From NCBI GenBank assembly GCA_017466065.1, contig JAFTUV010000009.1:62001-126000 (forward strand): 64,000 nt of DNA. Reading direction: 5' to 3'. Under the pieces are notes generated by a model. The model saw nothing but the letters and a program-made list of their open reading frames with translations. It did not search any database and was not told where the DNA came from. This stretch comes from Bacteroidaceae bacterium. Its GTDB lineage: Bacteria; Bacteroidota; Bacteroidia; Bacteroidales; Bacteroidaceae. Below are positions 8,504 through 16,125 of this stretch, piece after piece; within the stretch, counting starts at the first letter, position 1, and the number at the start of each line of letters is the position of its first letter. A program made the position numbers and the translations under genes.

Positions 8504-9535
8504 ATGGCAACATCGACAAACAACACCGGCAAGAAGATACTCGTGACAGGAGCAAGCGGCTTCATAGGCAGCTTCATCGTAGAACAAGGACTCGCACTCG
8601 GCTACGAAGTGTGGGCCGGCACACGCAAAAGCAGCAACCGACGCTACCTGAAAGACACGAGAATAAAATTCATAGAACTCAACCTCGAAGAAAAAGAAAC
8701 CCTCGCCACACAGATAGCCTCGTTCACCCAAGAGCAAGGCGCGTGGGACTATGTGATACACGCCGCCGGAGTGACAAAATGCCTCGATAAAAAGGAGTTT
8801 TTACGCACAAACTTCGAAGGGACTAAAAACCTTGTCGAAGCACTCAAAGAGAACAATGCCACCCCCCGCAAATTCATCTATTTAAGCTCGTTGAGCATCT
8901 TTGGCCCGGCACGCGAGGAAGAACCCCACACACCCATACAGGAGAGCGACCTTGCAGCCCCCAACACCGCATACGGGCACAGCAAACTTATGGCCGAAGG
9001 ATACATAAGGAACTGCGGCATCCCCTATATAATCCTGCGCCCCACAGGCGTTTACGGCCCACGCGAGCGCGACTACTACCAGATGGCAGTGAGCATAAAA
9101 AAACACATCGACTTTGCCGTGGGATATAAAAAGCAGACAATCACATTCATATATGTCGAGGACCTTGTCGACGCAATCTACCTTGCAGCCGAGAGCAACA
9201 TCACCAACCGCAGCTACTTCGTGAGCGAGCCGGTGGGATACAGCAGCCGCAGTTTCAGCGACTACATACAGGAAAGCCTCGGCATAAAACAGGTGCTGCA
9301 CATAACCGCCCCACTGTGGGTGCTCAAAGCAATCTCCACACTATCGGAACTTGTTGCATGGCTCACCAAAAAACCGGCAACGCTCAACAGCGACAAATAC
9401 AACATAATGAAACAGCGCAACTGGCTCTGCGACACAACACCGATAGAGAGCGAGCTTGGATTTAAAGCACGATACAGCCTATATGAAGGCACAAAAAAAA
9501 CAATAGAATGGTACAAACAAGAAAAATGGCTCTAA
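8504..9535 (+). CDS. NAD(P)-dependent epimerase/dehydratase-type SDR
   Basis: The 343-residue extended short-chain dehydrogenase has the nucleotide-binding Gly16-x-x-Gly19-x-x-Gly22 (TGASGFIGSFI), the conserved HAAGVT turn, catalytic YGHSK, and the RPTGVYGPRERDYY segment. A sugar-nucleotide substrate is the textbook guess. However, the gene overlaps a PAP2/AUR1-like membrane enzyme gene, and no sugar-nucleotide genes are adjacent. A lipid substrate is therefore worth considering: bacterial ceramide reductase (CerR) belongs to this same family and occurs in Bacteroides (established). That this gene is cerR is inference only. Confidence 0.85.
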   Translation: MATSTNNTGKKILVTGASGFIGSFIVEQGLALGYEVWAGTRKSSNRRYLKDTRIKFIELNLEEKETLATQIASFTQEQGAWDYVIHAAGVTKCLDKKEFLRTNFEGTKNLVEALKENNATPRKFIYLSSLSIFGPAREEEPHTPIQESDLAAPNTAYGHSKLMAEGYIRNCGIPYIILRPTGVYGPRERDYYQMAVSIKKHIDFAVGYKKQTITFIYVEDLVDAIYLAAESNITNRSYFVSEPVGYSSRSFSDYIQESLGIKQVLHITAPLWVLKAISTLSELVAWLTKKPATLNSDKYNIMKQRNWLCDTTPIESELGFKARYSLYEGTKKTIEWYKQEKWL

Positions 9536-10473
9536 AATTCATTGAACGCGAAGAGGAGCGCAGGGAGTTCCTCGCCGTGGAGAAACTGAACCTCCTGTAC
9601 AACTTCATAACCACCCTGCTCATCATAATATTCTTCGACAGGCTGCACAACCCGCAAGAAATGCTTGTGGGGCGTTTCTTCGTAGCATTTGCAACATTCG
9701 CCATAATATACATCTACACGAAGTTCCCCTCGCGCGCCACCCGTTTCCTGCGCCTCGTGGGGCAGATGGGCCTGCTCGGCTACTGGTACCCCGACACCTT
9801 TGAATTCAACCGCATATTCCCCAACCTCGACCACCTTTTTGCCACCGCCGAACTTAATATCTTCGGGTGCCAGCCGGCACTGCTGTTCGACCAAATGTGC
9901 AGCCACACCCTTTGGCGCGAAGCGTTCAATATGGGCTATTGGGCCTACTACCCTATGATTATAACCATTGTGCTGTGGTATTTCTTTAAACGGGAAGAAG
10001 AGAGCGAGCGTTGCACATTCGTTGTTATGTGCTCATTCTTCATCTACTACCTCATATACATATTCCTTCCCGTGGCCGGCCCGCAGTTCTACTTTCCCGT
10101 AGTAGGCGATGCAGTTGCCGCCACAGGCCCCTACCCCGAGATTGGCAACTGGTTCGACCTTAACCCCGAAATGACTCTCCCGCAAGCCGGCAAAGATGGG
10201 CTCTTCACCACCCTTGTGAATATGGCACAAGCATCGGGCGAACGCCCCACGGCAGCCTTTCCAAGCTCCCACATAGGCATTTCCACAATAATTATACTGC
10301 TTGCCGCCCGCGCAAGCAAAAGACTCACGCTCACCCTGCTACCCCTCTATATGCTGCTCTGCTGCGCCACGGTGTACATAAAAGCCCACTATCTTATCGA
10401 CGGCATTGCAGGCGTTGCAAGCGGCGTGCTGTTCTACCTGTTCACCACCTGTTTATACAAGAAAATGCGTTAA
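9526..10473 (+). CDS. PAP2/AUR1-like membrane phosphatase or phosphotransferase
   Basis: The 315-residue polytopic protein has about six hydrophobic helices. The PAP2 motifs C2 (FPSSHIG, preceded by RPTAA) and C3 (HYLIDGIAG) place catalytic histidines in both. The arrangement with a long N-terminal helical region is closer to the Aur1/inositolphosphotransferase branch than to simple PA phosphatases. The start at 9526 overlaps the SDR gene by 10 nt; an ATG at 9508 is possible and would overlap by 28 nt. Overlap means coupled synthesis with the SDR. Transfer or removal of a phospholipid or sphingolipid head group is likely; the exact substrate cannot be read from sequence. Confidence 0.85.
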   Translation: MALKFIEREEERREFLAVEKLNLLYNFITTLLIIIFFDRLHNPQEMLVGRFFVAFATFAIIYIYTKFPSRATRFLRLVGQMGLLGYWYPDTFEFNRIFPNLDHLFATAELNIFGCQPALLFDQMCSHTLWREAFNMGYWAYYPMIITIVLWYFFKREEESERCTFVVMCSFFIYYLIYIFLPVAGPQFYFPVVGDAVAATGPYPEIGNWFDLNPEMTLPQAGKDGLFTTLVNMAQASGERPTAAFPSSHIGISTIIILLAARASKRLTLTLLPLYMLLCCATVYIKAHYLIDGIAGVASGVLFYLFTTCLYKKMR

Positions 10474-10840
10474 GGAGTTTATAACTTCGTCCCCTCGGGT
10501 TTGACAACCGACGCATGAGCGAGAGCAGAATCAAACTCGTTTGAATTATGCCGAGCGAAAAGGAGGAAAACGAAGTTAACCCGAGAGTGCTGAGGTAGGG
10601 GTTTGCAACCCCATTGTATTATTTGCGGGTCAAAGACCCTGATGCTCAAAAAAAGGCGGATAACATATCCGCCGGGACGGGGTAATTATTTAAGTGTAAT
10701 GCTCTTCCATAAGGTGGAGATATTTGTTTCGGTGTACCATAAGTCCGATGGGTGTTTGTCTGGATTCATTCAGGTTACACTTATCGGACTGCCAACAATG
10801 GCTTTACCCAAAATGCGGGCAGAAAGGAATTTTTCTTTGG
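10474..10840. other. Intergenic region rich in interleaved inverted repeats
   Basis: No gene is convincing; an ORF at 10603-10899 has atypical composition and no recognisable domain. The stretch holds two interleaved complementary pairs (AACTTCGT...ACGAAGTT and CTCGGGTT...AACCCGAG in A-B-A'-B' order), a short TCAAAC/GTTTGA hairpin, GGCGGAT/ATCCGCC near 10652-10675, and an imperfect stem AGTCCGAT...ATCGGACT around 10742-10790. This looks like a decayed repetitive or structured element rather than random spacer. Confidence 0.4.
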
Positions 10841-10846
10841 GAGTTT

Positions 10847-10877
10847 TTTGTGAAATGAGAGAATATAAGTACCTTTG
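10847..10877 (+). promoter_or_regulatory. Consensus promoter with no protein gene behind it
   Basis: TTTG (10847-10850), exactly 19 nt, then TACCTTTG (10870-10877) is a perfect match to the Bacteroidota promoter. The next gene on the plus strand is many kilobases away, and nrdG lies convergent at 11119-11610, so the product is probably a small RNA. Confidence 0.7.
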
Positions 10878-10883
10878 CGATAC

Positions 10884-10970
10884 AGAAAGAGTTGTTTGAT
10901 ATAAGCAAAGCACAGCGTATCGGTGCGGTGGTAATGTCGCTAAATCGTTACCAACAACTTTTGACCTTTT
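10884..10970 (+). ncRNA. Candidate small RNA
   Basis: Transcription from the promoter just upstream would start near 10884. The transcript contains AGTTGTT (10890-10896) that can pair with AACAACT (10953-10959), enclosing GGTAA (10930-10934) paired with TTACC (10948-10952). The right arms are contiguous and are followed by T-rich sequence (TTTGACCTTTTT), as in a terminator. There is no reading frame of note. It could also be the regulatory antisense of the nrdG 3' end if it reads on to about 11120. Confidence 0.45.
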
Positions 10971-11118
10971 TATTCACCTCTGTTACTCAAATAGATACGA
11001 TTTTCTTTATTATCCAAGGCAAAGATATATAAAATTTACATTTTTCAAACATTCTTGCCATTTTTATTGACAAAAAGCATACACTTTATTCTTTTTTAAC
11101 AACTAATGGAAAAGCAGA

Positions 11119-11610
11119 CTACATTCCCCCGATAAGAACCACGCTGCCCGATGCAAGCGAGGCGGGAACATCTATGACACGTTGGTTGCTGCTGCCACGG
11201 AAACGCAGTTGCTCGTCTTTAAGGGCCTCGACGAAGGGGCCATCGACAAGGACATCTATATGGCGCAAGAGCTCCTTCTGAACGGGATTTTTGAGCAGAT
11301 TTTCGAAAAGATAGCCGGTGAAGCACCATATATTCTTGTTGCTTTGCTCCTTAATGGCAATGGCAAGGGAGGTGAAGCCCGGTGCCTGCACCATAGGATC
11401 GCCGCCGGTGAAGGTAACATCGGCAAAAGGGTCGGCAAGAATTACGCCGAGAATTTCGGCGGTGGACATTGCACGCCCGTTTGAAATATCCCACGATTGG
11501 GGATTGTGACAGCCGGGGCAATGATGGGGGCAACCTGCACAATAGACCGAGGTGCGGAACCCCGGCCCATCGACGGTTGTATCTTCGAGTATATCGAGAA
11601 TATATAACAT
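11119..11610 (-). CDS. nrdG: Anaerobic ribonucleotide reductase activating protein
   Basis: The 163-residue radical-SAM enzyme installs the glycyl radical on NrdD. The cluster motif CAGCPHHCPGC supplies the three [4Fe-4S] ligands in CX3CX2C spacing. The glycine-rich SAM-binding segment FTGGDP follows, and TVDGPGFRTSVYCAGC is the classic N-terminus. Length is standard. It lies downstream of nrdD on the same strand, but 441 nt away, because a MITE-like element occupies the spacer. In most relatives the two genes are closely spaced, so cotranscription here may depend on read-through of that insert. Confidence 0.95.
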   Translation of the reverse strand: MLYILDILEDTTVDGPGFRTSVYCAGCPHHCPGCHNPQSWDISNGRAMSTAEILGVILADPFADVTFTGGDPMVQAPGFTSLAIAIKEQSNKNIWCFTGYLFENLLKNPVQKELLRHIDVLVDGPFVEALKDEQLRFRGSSNQRVIDVPASLASGSVVLIGGM

Positions 11611-11825
11611 ACGGCTCTGCTATAAGAAAATATTATATATAATATAGCGGTTGACCTGCACTCTTTATGTCAATGTCATCCCTAAACGGAGTTCGCCGCC
11701 CAAAGTGGCCAAAGGCAACCTTGTGTGAGGGTTCTCTAAAATGATATAGAGATATCTCATTTTCGTTCAATATGACATAAATGTTAAGGTTTAGAAGTTT
11801 TAGGTCAATATCTATATTATTACTA
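11611..11825. other. Spacer between nrdG and the MITE-like repeat
   Basis: No gene, promoter or terminator could be supported in this AT-rich stretch. Confidence 0.4.
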
Positions 11826-12015
11826 AGAAGCTGTTTAAATTTCTTTCAAAAATTATGTTTACATTATACGCGAATAGTGCTTGCCTTTTTATGCTCTTTT
11901 TTGCCTATTTTTCCCTTTTTTGCGGTTACATAGCCCGCTATGCGCCCTTAAAAAATGAAAAAACATTCTAAAAAAGAACTATAAAAATTTCAAGGATATA
12001 AATTTAAACAACTTC
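11826..12015. repeat. MITE-like element with terminal inverted repeats
   Basis: The ends are near-perfect inverted copies: AGAAGCTGTTTAAATTT at 11826-11842 and AAATTTAAACAACTTCT at 11999-12015, one mismatch in 17. The roughly 190-bp interior is non-coding, T-rich on one side and A-rich on the other, and includes CATAGCCCGCTATG, a 5-bp hairpin. It carries no transposase. Similar short palindromic intergenic elements are widespread in Bacteroidales, from memory rather than a search. No clear target duplication is visible. Confidence 0.55.
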
Positions 12016-12051
12016 TAAAATATTTTTTAGAGATTCAAGCAGTTTCTTCAA

Positions 12052-14259
12052 TTATTCGTGTACCACGCGGTCGTTGAGTTCCGATAGCTTTGCACTGTTC
12101 CAGCGGTCGGTGGTTCCCACAAGGTAGCCGGTGATGCGCTGCAACTTGTCGAGATTGGTGCCGCCGCATTTGGGACAGGCCTTTAAATCCTTTTCGGAAT
12201 TTTCGTAGCCGCAGCTGAGGCAACGGTTGCGGTTGTGGTTCACCGAGCCGTAACCCATATTGTACTTGTCCATCATATCAACCACACGCATAATGGCATC
12301 GGGGTTGTGGGTTGCGTCGCCGTCAATCTCAACATAGAATATGTGGCCGCCGCCGGTGAGAGCGTGGTAGGGTGCCTCAACCTCGGCTTTGTGGCGTGCG
12401 CTGCACTTATAATAGACGGGAACGTGGTTGCTGTTGGTGTAGTAGTCGCGGTCGGTAACGCCCTCGATTATTCCAAAATCCTTGCGATCGGCACGGGTGA
12501 ACTTGCCCGAAAGGCCCTCGGCCGGGGTTGCAAGCACGCTGTAATTATGCTGATAGTGCTCGGAGAAGCCGTTTACACGGTCGCGCATATATGTTATTAT
12601 CTTAATGCCAAGCTCTTGTGCTTCGTCGCTCTCGCCGTGGTGCTTGCCTATGAGTGCCACAAGACATTCGGCAAGGCCTATGAAGCCTATTCCGAGTGTT
12701 CCTTGGTTAATTACCGAGGCAATAGTGTCGGTGGGTTTCAAATTCTCGCTACCTACCCACAGTGCCGACATAAGCAGTGGGAACTGCTTGGCAAAGGCTG
12801 TGCGCTGGAACTCCATACGCTCGTGCAGCTGGCGGGCGGTCAGTTCGAGCACGCCATCGAGCTTGGCAAAGAACTGTGCAATGCGCTGTTCCTTGTTCTC
12901 AATATCCATACACTCTATTGCCAGACGCACAATGTTTATGGTGGAGAAGGAGAGGTTGCCACGGCCTACCGAGGTTTTTGGACCGAAGCGATTTTCGAAC
13001 ACACGGGTGCGGCAGCCCATCGTTGCTACTTCGTGAATGTAGCGTTGAGGGTCGTCGGCACGCCACTCGTCACTCTGGTTGAAGGTTGCATCGAGGTTAA
13101 GGAAATTGGGGAAGAAACGACGGGCACTCACCTTGCAGGCAAGCTCGTAGAGGTCGTAGTTACGGTCGGTGGGCAAGTAGCTCACACCGCGTTTCTTCTT
13201 CCATATTTGTATGGGGAAGATGGCTGTTTCACCATTGCCAACGCCACGATAGGTGCTGTTGAGCAGCTCGCGTATGACGCAACGCCCCTCGGCCGATGTA
13301 TCGGTACCGTAATTTATGGAGCTGAATACCACTTGGTTGCCGCCACGCGAGTGAATGGTGTTCATATTGTGTATGAAGGCCTCCATTGCTTGGTGCACAC
13401 GCTTCACGGTCTTGTTTATTGCGTGCTGAACTATGCGCTCGTCGCCCGAGAGGAAGTCGAGCGGTGCCTCCTCGTAATCTTTTATCTCCTTATTATATAG
13501 GTGTTCGTAGCTCACCATCATAAGGCCTTCGAGGCTTTTAAGTTCCTCGATGAAGGTGTTGCGAACGTATGGTGCCATATAAAAGTCGAATGCCGGGATT
13601 GCTTGCCCGCCGTGCATTTCGTTCTGCGCAGTTTCCATAGATATGCAGGCAAGCACGCTGGCTGTTTCGATGCGCTTTGCGGGGCGCGACTCGCCGTGCC
13701 CCACGCAAAAGCCGTTTTTAAGAATGTGGTCGAGCGGATGCTGGCAACAGGTGAGGCTCTTTGTGGGATAATAGTCCTTGTCGTGAACGTGTATGTAGCT
13801 GTTGCGCACTGCCTCCACTACCTCGTTGCCCAGCAAGAGGTCGTCGACAAAGGGCTTTGTTGATTCGCTGGCAAACTTCATCATCATTCCCGCAGGAGTG
13901 TCGGCGTTCATATTGGCATTCTCGCGGGTAATTTCGTTCGATTTTATGTTTATAATCTCCTGAAACATATTGTGGGTTTTTGCATTGCGGGCAATGCGAC
14001 GCTGGTCGCGATAGGCGATATACTTTCTCGCAACATCCTTGCGGCTACTCTTCATAAGTTCCATTTCCACCATATCCTGAATGGCCTCCACGGTCATTTG
14101 CGAATCGCCACGGAAGGATATATGGTCGGTTATCTGGCGTATGAGCGACATATCCTCACCCTTTTCGGTGTGAAGCATCGCCTTACGGATTGCCGTGATT
14201 ATTTTCTCCTCATTAAAACCCACAACGCGCCCATCGCGCTTTAAAACTGTTTGAATCAT
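12052..14259 (-). CDS. nrdD: Anaerobic (class III) ribonucleoside-triphosphate reductase
   Basis: The 735-residue glycyl-radical enzyme makes dNTPs without oxygen. An N-terminal ATP-cone (VLKRDGRVVGFNEEKIITAI) gives allosteric control. The barrel follows, with PYHALTGGGHIFYVEID near the end. A zinc ribbon of two CxxC pairs (CLSCGYE, CPKCGG) precedes the radical site RITGYLVG at the C-terminus. I chose the ATG at 14259, giving the standard MIQTVLKRDGR start, over an in-frame ATG 14 codons upstream. A cobalamin riboswitch lies immediately upstream, so expression should fall when B12 is plentiful. This suggests that a B12-dependent class II reductase exists elsewhere in the genome (inference). 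Confidence 0.97.
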   Translation of the reverse strand: MIQTVLKRDGRVVGFNEEKIITAIRKAMLHTEKGEDMSLIRQITDHISFRGDSQMTVEAIQDMVEMELMKSSRKDVARKYIAYRDQRRIARNAKTHNMFQEIINIKSNEITRENANMNADTPAGMMMKFASESTKPFVDDLLLGNEVVEAVRNSYIHVHDKDYYPTKSLTCCQHPLDHILKNGFCVGHGESRPAKRIETASVLACISMETAQNEMHGGQAIPAFDFYMAPYVRNTFIEELKSLEGLMMVSYEHLYNKEIKDYEEAPLDFLSGDERIVQHAINKTVKRVHQAMEAFIHNMNTIHSRGGNQVVFSSINYGTDTSAEGRCVIRELLNSTYRGVGNGETAIFPIQIWKKKRGVSYLPTDRNYDLYELACKVSARRFFPNFLNLDATFNQSDEWRADDPQRYIHEVATMGCRTRVFENRFGPKTSVGRGNLSFSTINIVRLAIECMDIENKEQRIAQFFAKLDGVLELTARQLHERMEFQRTAFAKQFPLLMSALWVGSENLKPTDTIASVINQGTLGIGFIGLAECLVALIGKHHGESDEAQELGIKIITYMRDRVNGFSEHYQHNYSVLATPAEGLSGKFTRADRKDFGIIEGVTDRDYYTNSNHVPVYYKCSARHKAEVEAPYHALTGGGHIFYVEIDGDATHNPDAIMRVVDMMDKYNMGYGSVNHNRNRCLSCGYENSEKDLKACPKCGGTNLDKLQRITGYLVGTTDRWNSAKLSELNDRVVHE

Positions 14260-14337
14260 CTTTTTTTGAAATATTGATGAAGTTTGAAAATAATTTCGCA
14301 CTGCGCCCTATCCCACGAGTGGCAACAGCCTTTATTG

Positions 14338-14505
14338 AATGGCAGGTCTTCTGACTTGCTCCTCGCCCCGGCTGCCTTCCCAACATAAATATCAGTGGCA
14401 GGATTGCACAGGGTGTCGCAGGAGGTTCACAGCAGCGGGACTGTCGGGGAGTTACACCCCGTTCCCTTTTAATCGCGCAAACGCACCTGTTTGCGCCGAA
14501 CCATT
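14338..14505 (-). ncRNA. Cobalamin riboswitch upstream of nrdD
   Basis: Read on the minus strand, the region contains the conserved parts of the class in order. A 5' stem GGCGCAAAC...GTTTGCGC is followed by ATTAAAAGGGAA, then a GTGTAACTCCCCGACAGTCCCG segment (a variant of the family's ACTGTCCCGCAACTGT core) and GCTGCTGTGAA. At the 3' side the B12-box-like segment ends in AGTCAGAAGACCTGCC. It ends about 79 nt before the nrdD ATG. Its position predicts repression of the B12-independent reductase by adenosylcobalamin. I could not decide between transcriptional and translational control. Confidence 0.92.
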
Positions 14506-14511
14506 CTTGTG

Positions 14512-14519
14512 CGAAGTTA
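14512..14519 (-). promoter_or_regulatory. -7 element for the riboswitch-nrdD transcript
   Basis: On the minus strand TAACTTCG is a one-mismatch TANNTTTG box whose expected start site (about 14505) coincides with the 5' end of the riboswitch fold. Confidence 0.55.
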
Positions 14520-14589
14520 GGGATTTTATATTGAATTATGTATATAAAAATGAGAGATTTTTTCCACTGTTGATAAAATATTCAGAGCA

Positions 14590-16116
14590 CTACTCTCCAC
14601 CCTCCAAGCTAATGAGCCAACGACGGGCCCTCTCCTTGTGGAAACGGAAAAGAACATTCACGGGAGCCGAAGTGTAGCGCAACGGCTCGAAGAAGAGCGG
14701 GTGCTCTTTAAGACAGGGATAGAGAACCTCGGCCGTGTAACGGAAGCCCAGATTTTCGAGAATTATATAATCGACATTGGCGGCAAGCAGGTCGCTCACA
14801 ATCTGCACATTGGTGCGGCCCTCCTTGTAGCGCACGCCCTTAACCCCTTTGCTCACAAAAAGCAATTCGGGCTTGCGCGATGCAACAATGCGGTCGCGCC
14901 CAAACGAAGCGGCCTCCTCACCTATGGCAAGATAGGCATTCACATTTAGCGGATAGCCGGCTACGGCACTGCGATGCAACTCCCACACTGTGTGCAGGCT
15001 GCCGTCGCCATAATGTAACAGGGGCGGGAGAAAAAGCAGCAGCATAAACCACGGTGAAAAGGAGTGTTTCGACACACGGCGGGAGAGAGCATCGCAAACA
15101 CTCCACAGCCCTGTAACAACACCCACCGTGAGCATTGGCAGCACTATTATCATATAGCGATAGAAGCTGGGGGTGTCCATTATGGAAACAAGCGCAAGAT
15201 TGCCTGCAAAAAAGAGCAGAAGCGGCAGACGCAGCCTTTTAAGGCGGCAAAGGCCATAGACTATGAGAGCAAGCACTGCAAGAGCTATCGCATAGAGCTG
15301 GGGCGACGGCGCACAATCGTAACGCACGCGGAAGAAAGGTATAATGCTTTCGGGAACAACCTGCACCAGCAGCATATTAAGTATTCTCCACACTCTCGAA
15401 AAATCCACCTGTGAGAGATAGCGCGACTGTTCGAGCCCCAAAAATGCGTTACGCAAAATCCACGGAAGAACGCCGACCGCAAATGCGCCCGACAGGGCAA
15501 GCCCCAAACGCCAACGACGCAACACAAACAGGCCAACCACAAAAGCCGCGACAAAAGCTATCGCCTGCGTGCGTATATAAAAGGTGTAAACGGTGGCAAA
15601 GAGAAAAAGCAGCAACCACGGTGAACGCAGCCCTGCCCTGCCATCGGCAGACAGGTGCAAAAAGGCCCACAAGGCAAGAGTGATGAAGAAGATGCACGAA
15701 GCCTCGCTCATCATCATTGTTGAGAATTCCAACAAATGGGGAGTGACGAGCACCGCCGCGCCAGCAATAAAGGCCAAAGCCGGCCTTAACCCCTCGGCAA
15801 CCATAATGCGGAAGAGCAACAGCACCGCGCCGAACAGGAACAGAAGATTAAGCACTTTTTGCGCCACAATGCTGTCGGTGAACAAACGCAAAGGAGTCAT
15901 AAGCAACGGATAACCGGGAGGGAACAGTGCCGAGGCGTTGCCCAACATATCGGTGTAACCATTGCCAGCCGCAAGCGACGAGGCGAGAATGTAGTAGTGA
16001 CAATTATCGCCGTTGGAATCAATCTTTGCATCGAAGATATATGCAAACACCAGCAGGGCAAGCAACGCCAGCCCTGCCGGGTATGATAGTTTTTTAACAA
16101 ACGGTGATAATTTCAT
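14590..16116 (-). CDS. ArnT/PMT-like (GT39-type) membrane glycosyltransferase
   Basis: The 508-residue protein has about 10-12 hydrophobic helices. A charged loop after the first one, DSNGDNCHYYILASSLAAGNGYTDMLG, ends in FPPGYPLL. This resembles the acidic first periplasmic loop of polyprenyl-phosphate-sugar-dependent transferases (ArnT, PMT, GT83/GT39). A soluble C-terminal tail follows the membrane part. It would transfer a sugar from a lipid carrier on the periplasmic side. It is the last gene of the minus-strand polysaccharide run and lies 9 nt after pepP, so it is probably in the same transcript. The acceptor is unknown. Confidence 0.7.
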   Translation of the reverse strand: MKLSPFVKKLSYPAGLALLALLVFAYIFDAKIDSNGDNCHYYILASSLAAGNGYTDMLGNASALFPPGYPLLMTPLRLFTDSIVAQKVLNLLFLFGAVLLLFRIMVAEGLRPALAFIAGAAVLVTPHLLEFSTMMMSEASCIFFITLALWAFLHLSADGRAGLRSPWLLLFLFATVYTFYIRTQAIAFVAAFVVGLFVLRRWRLGLALSGAFAVGVLPWILRNAFLGLEQSRYLSQVDFSRVWRILNMLLVQVVPESIIPFFRVRYDCAPSPQLYAIALAVLALIVYGLCRLKRLRLPLLLFFAGNLALVSIMDTPSFYRYMIIVLPMLTVGVVTGLWSVCDALSRRVSKHSFSPWFMLLLFLPPLLHYGDGSLHTVWELHRSAVAGYPLNVNAYLAIGEEAASFGRDRIVASRKPELLFVSKGVKGVRYKEGRTNVQIVSDLLAANVDYIILENLGFRYTAEVLYPCLKEHPLFFEPLRYTSAPVNVLFRFHKERARRWLISLEGGE

Positions 16117-16125
16117 TAAGAGTTA

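Noticed and set aside
10603..10899. 98-codon open frame in the PAP2-nrdG spacer
   Set aside because: It overlaps several inverted repeats and the sRNA promoter, has no start context and no family similarity.
10474..11118. Possible tmRNA, RNase P RNA or 6S RNA
   Set aside because: The conserved cores of these RNAs were looked for by eye and not found; only the small candidate RNA at 10884 remained.
12235..13500. Long open frame antisense to nrdD (421 codons)
   Set aside because: It lies wholly within nrdD on the other strand, has no recognisable domain, and such frames are common opposite GC-biased codons here (another runs opposite pepP at 16465-17664).
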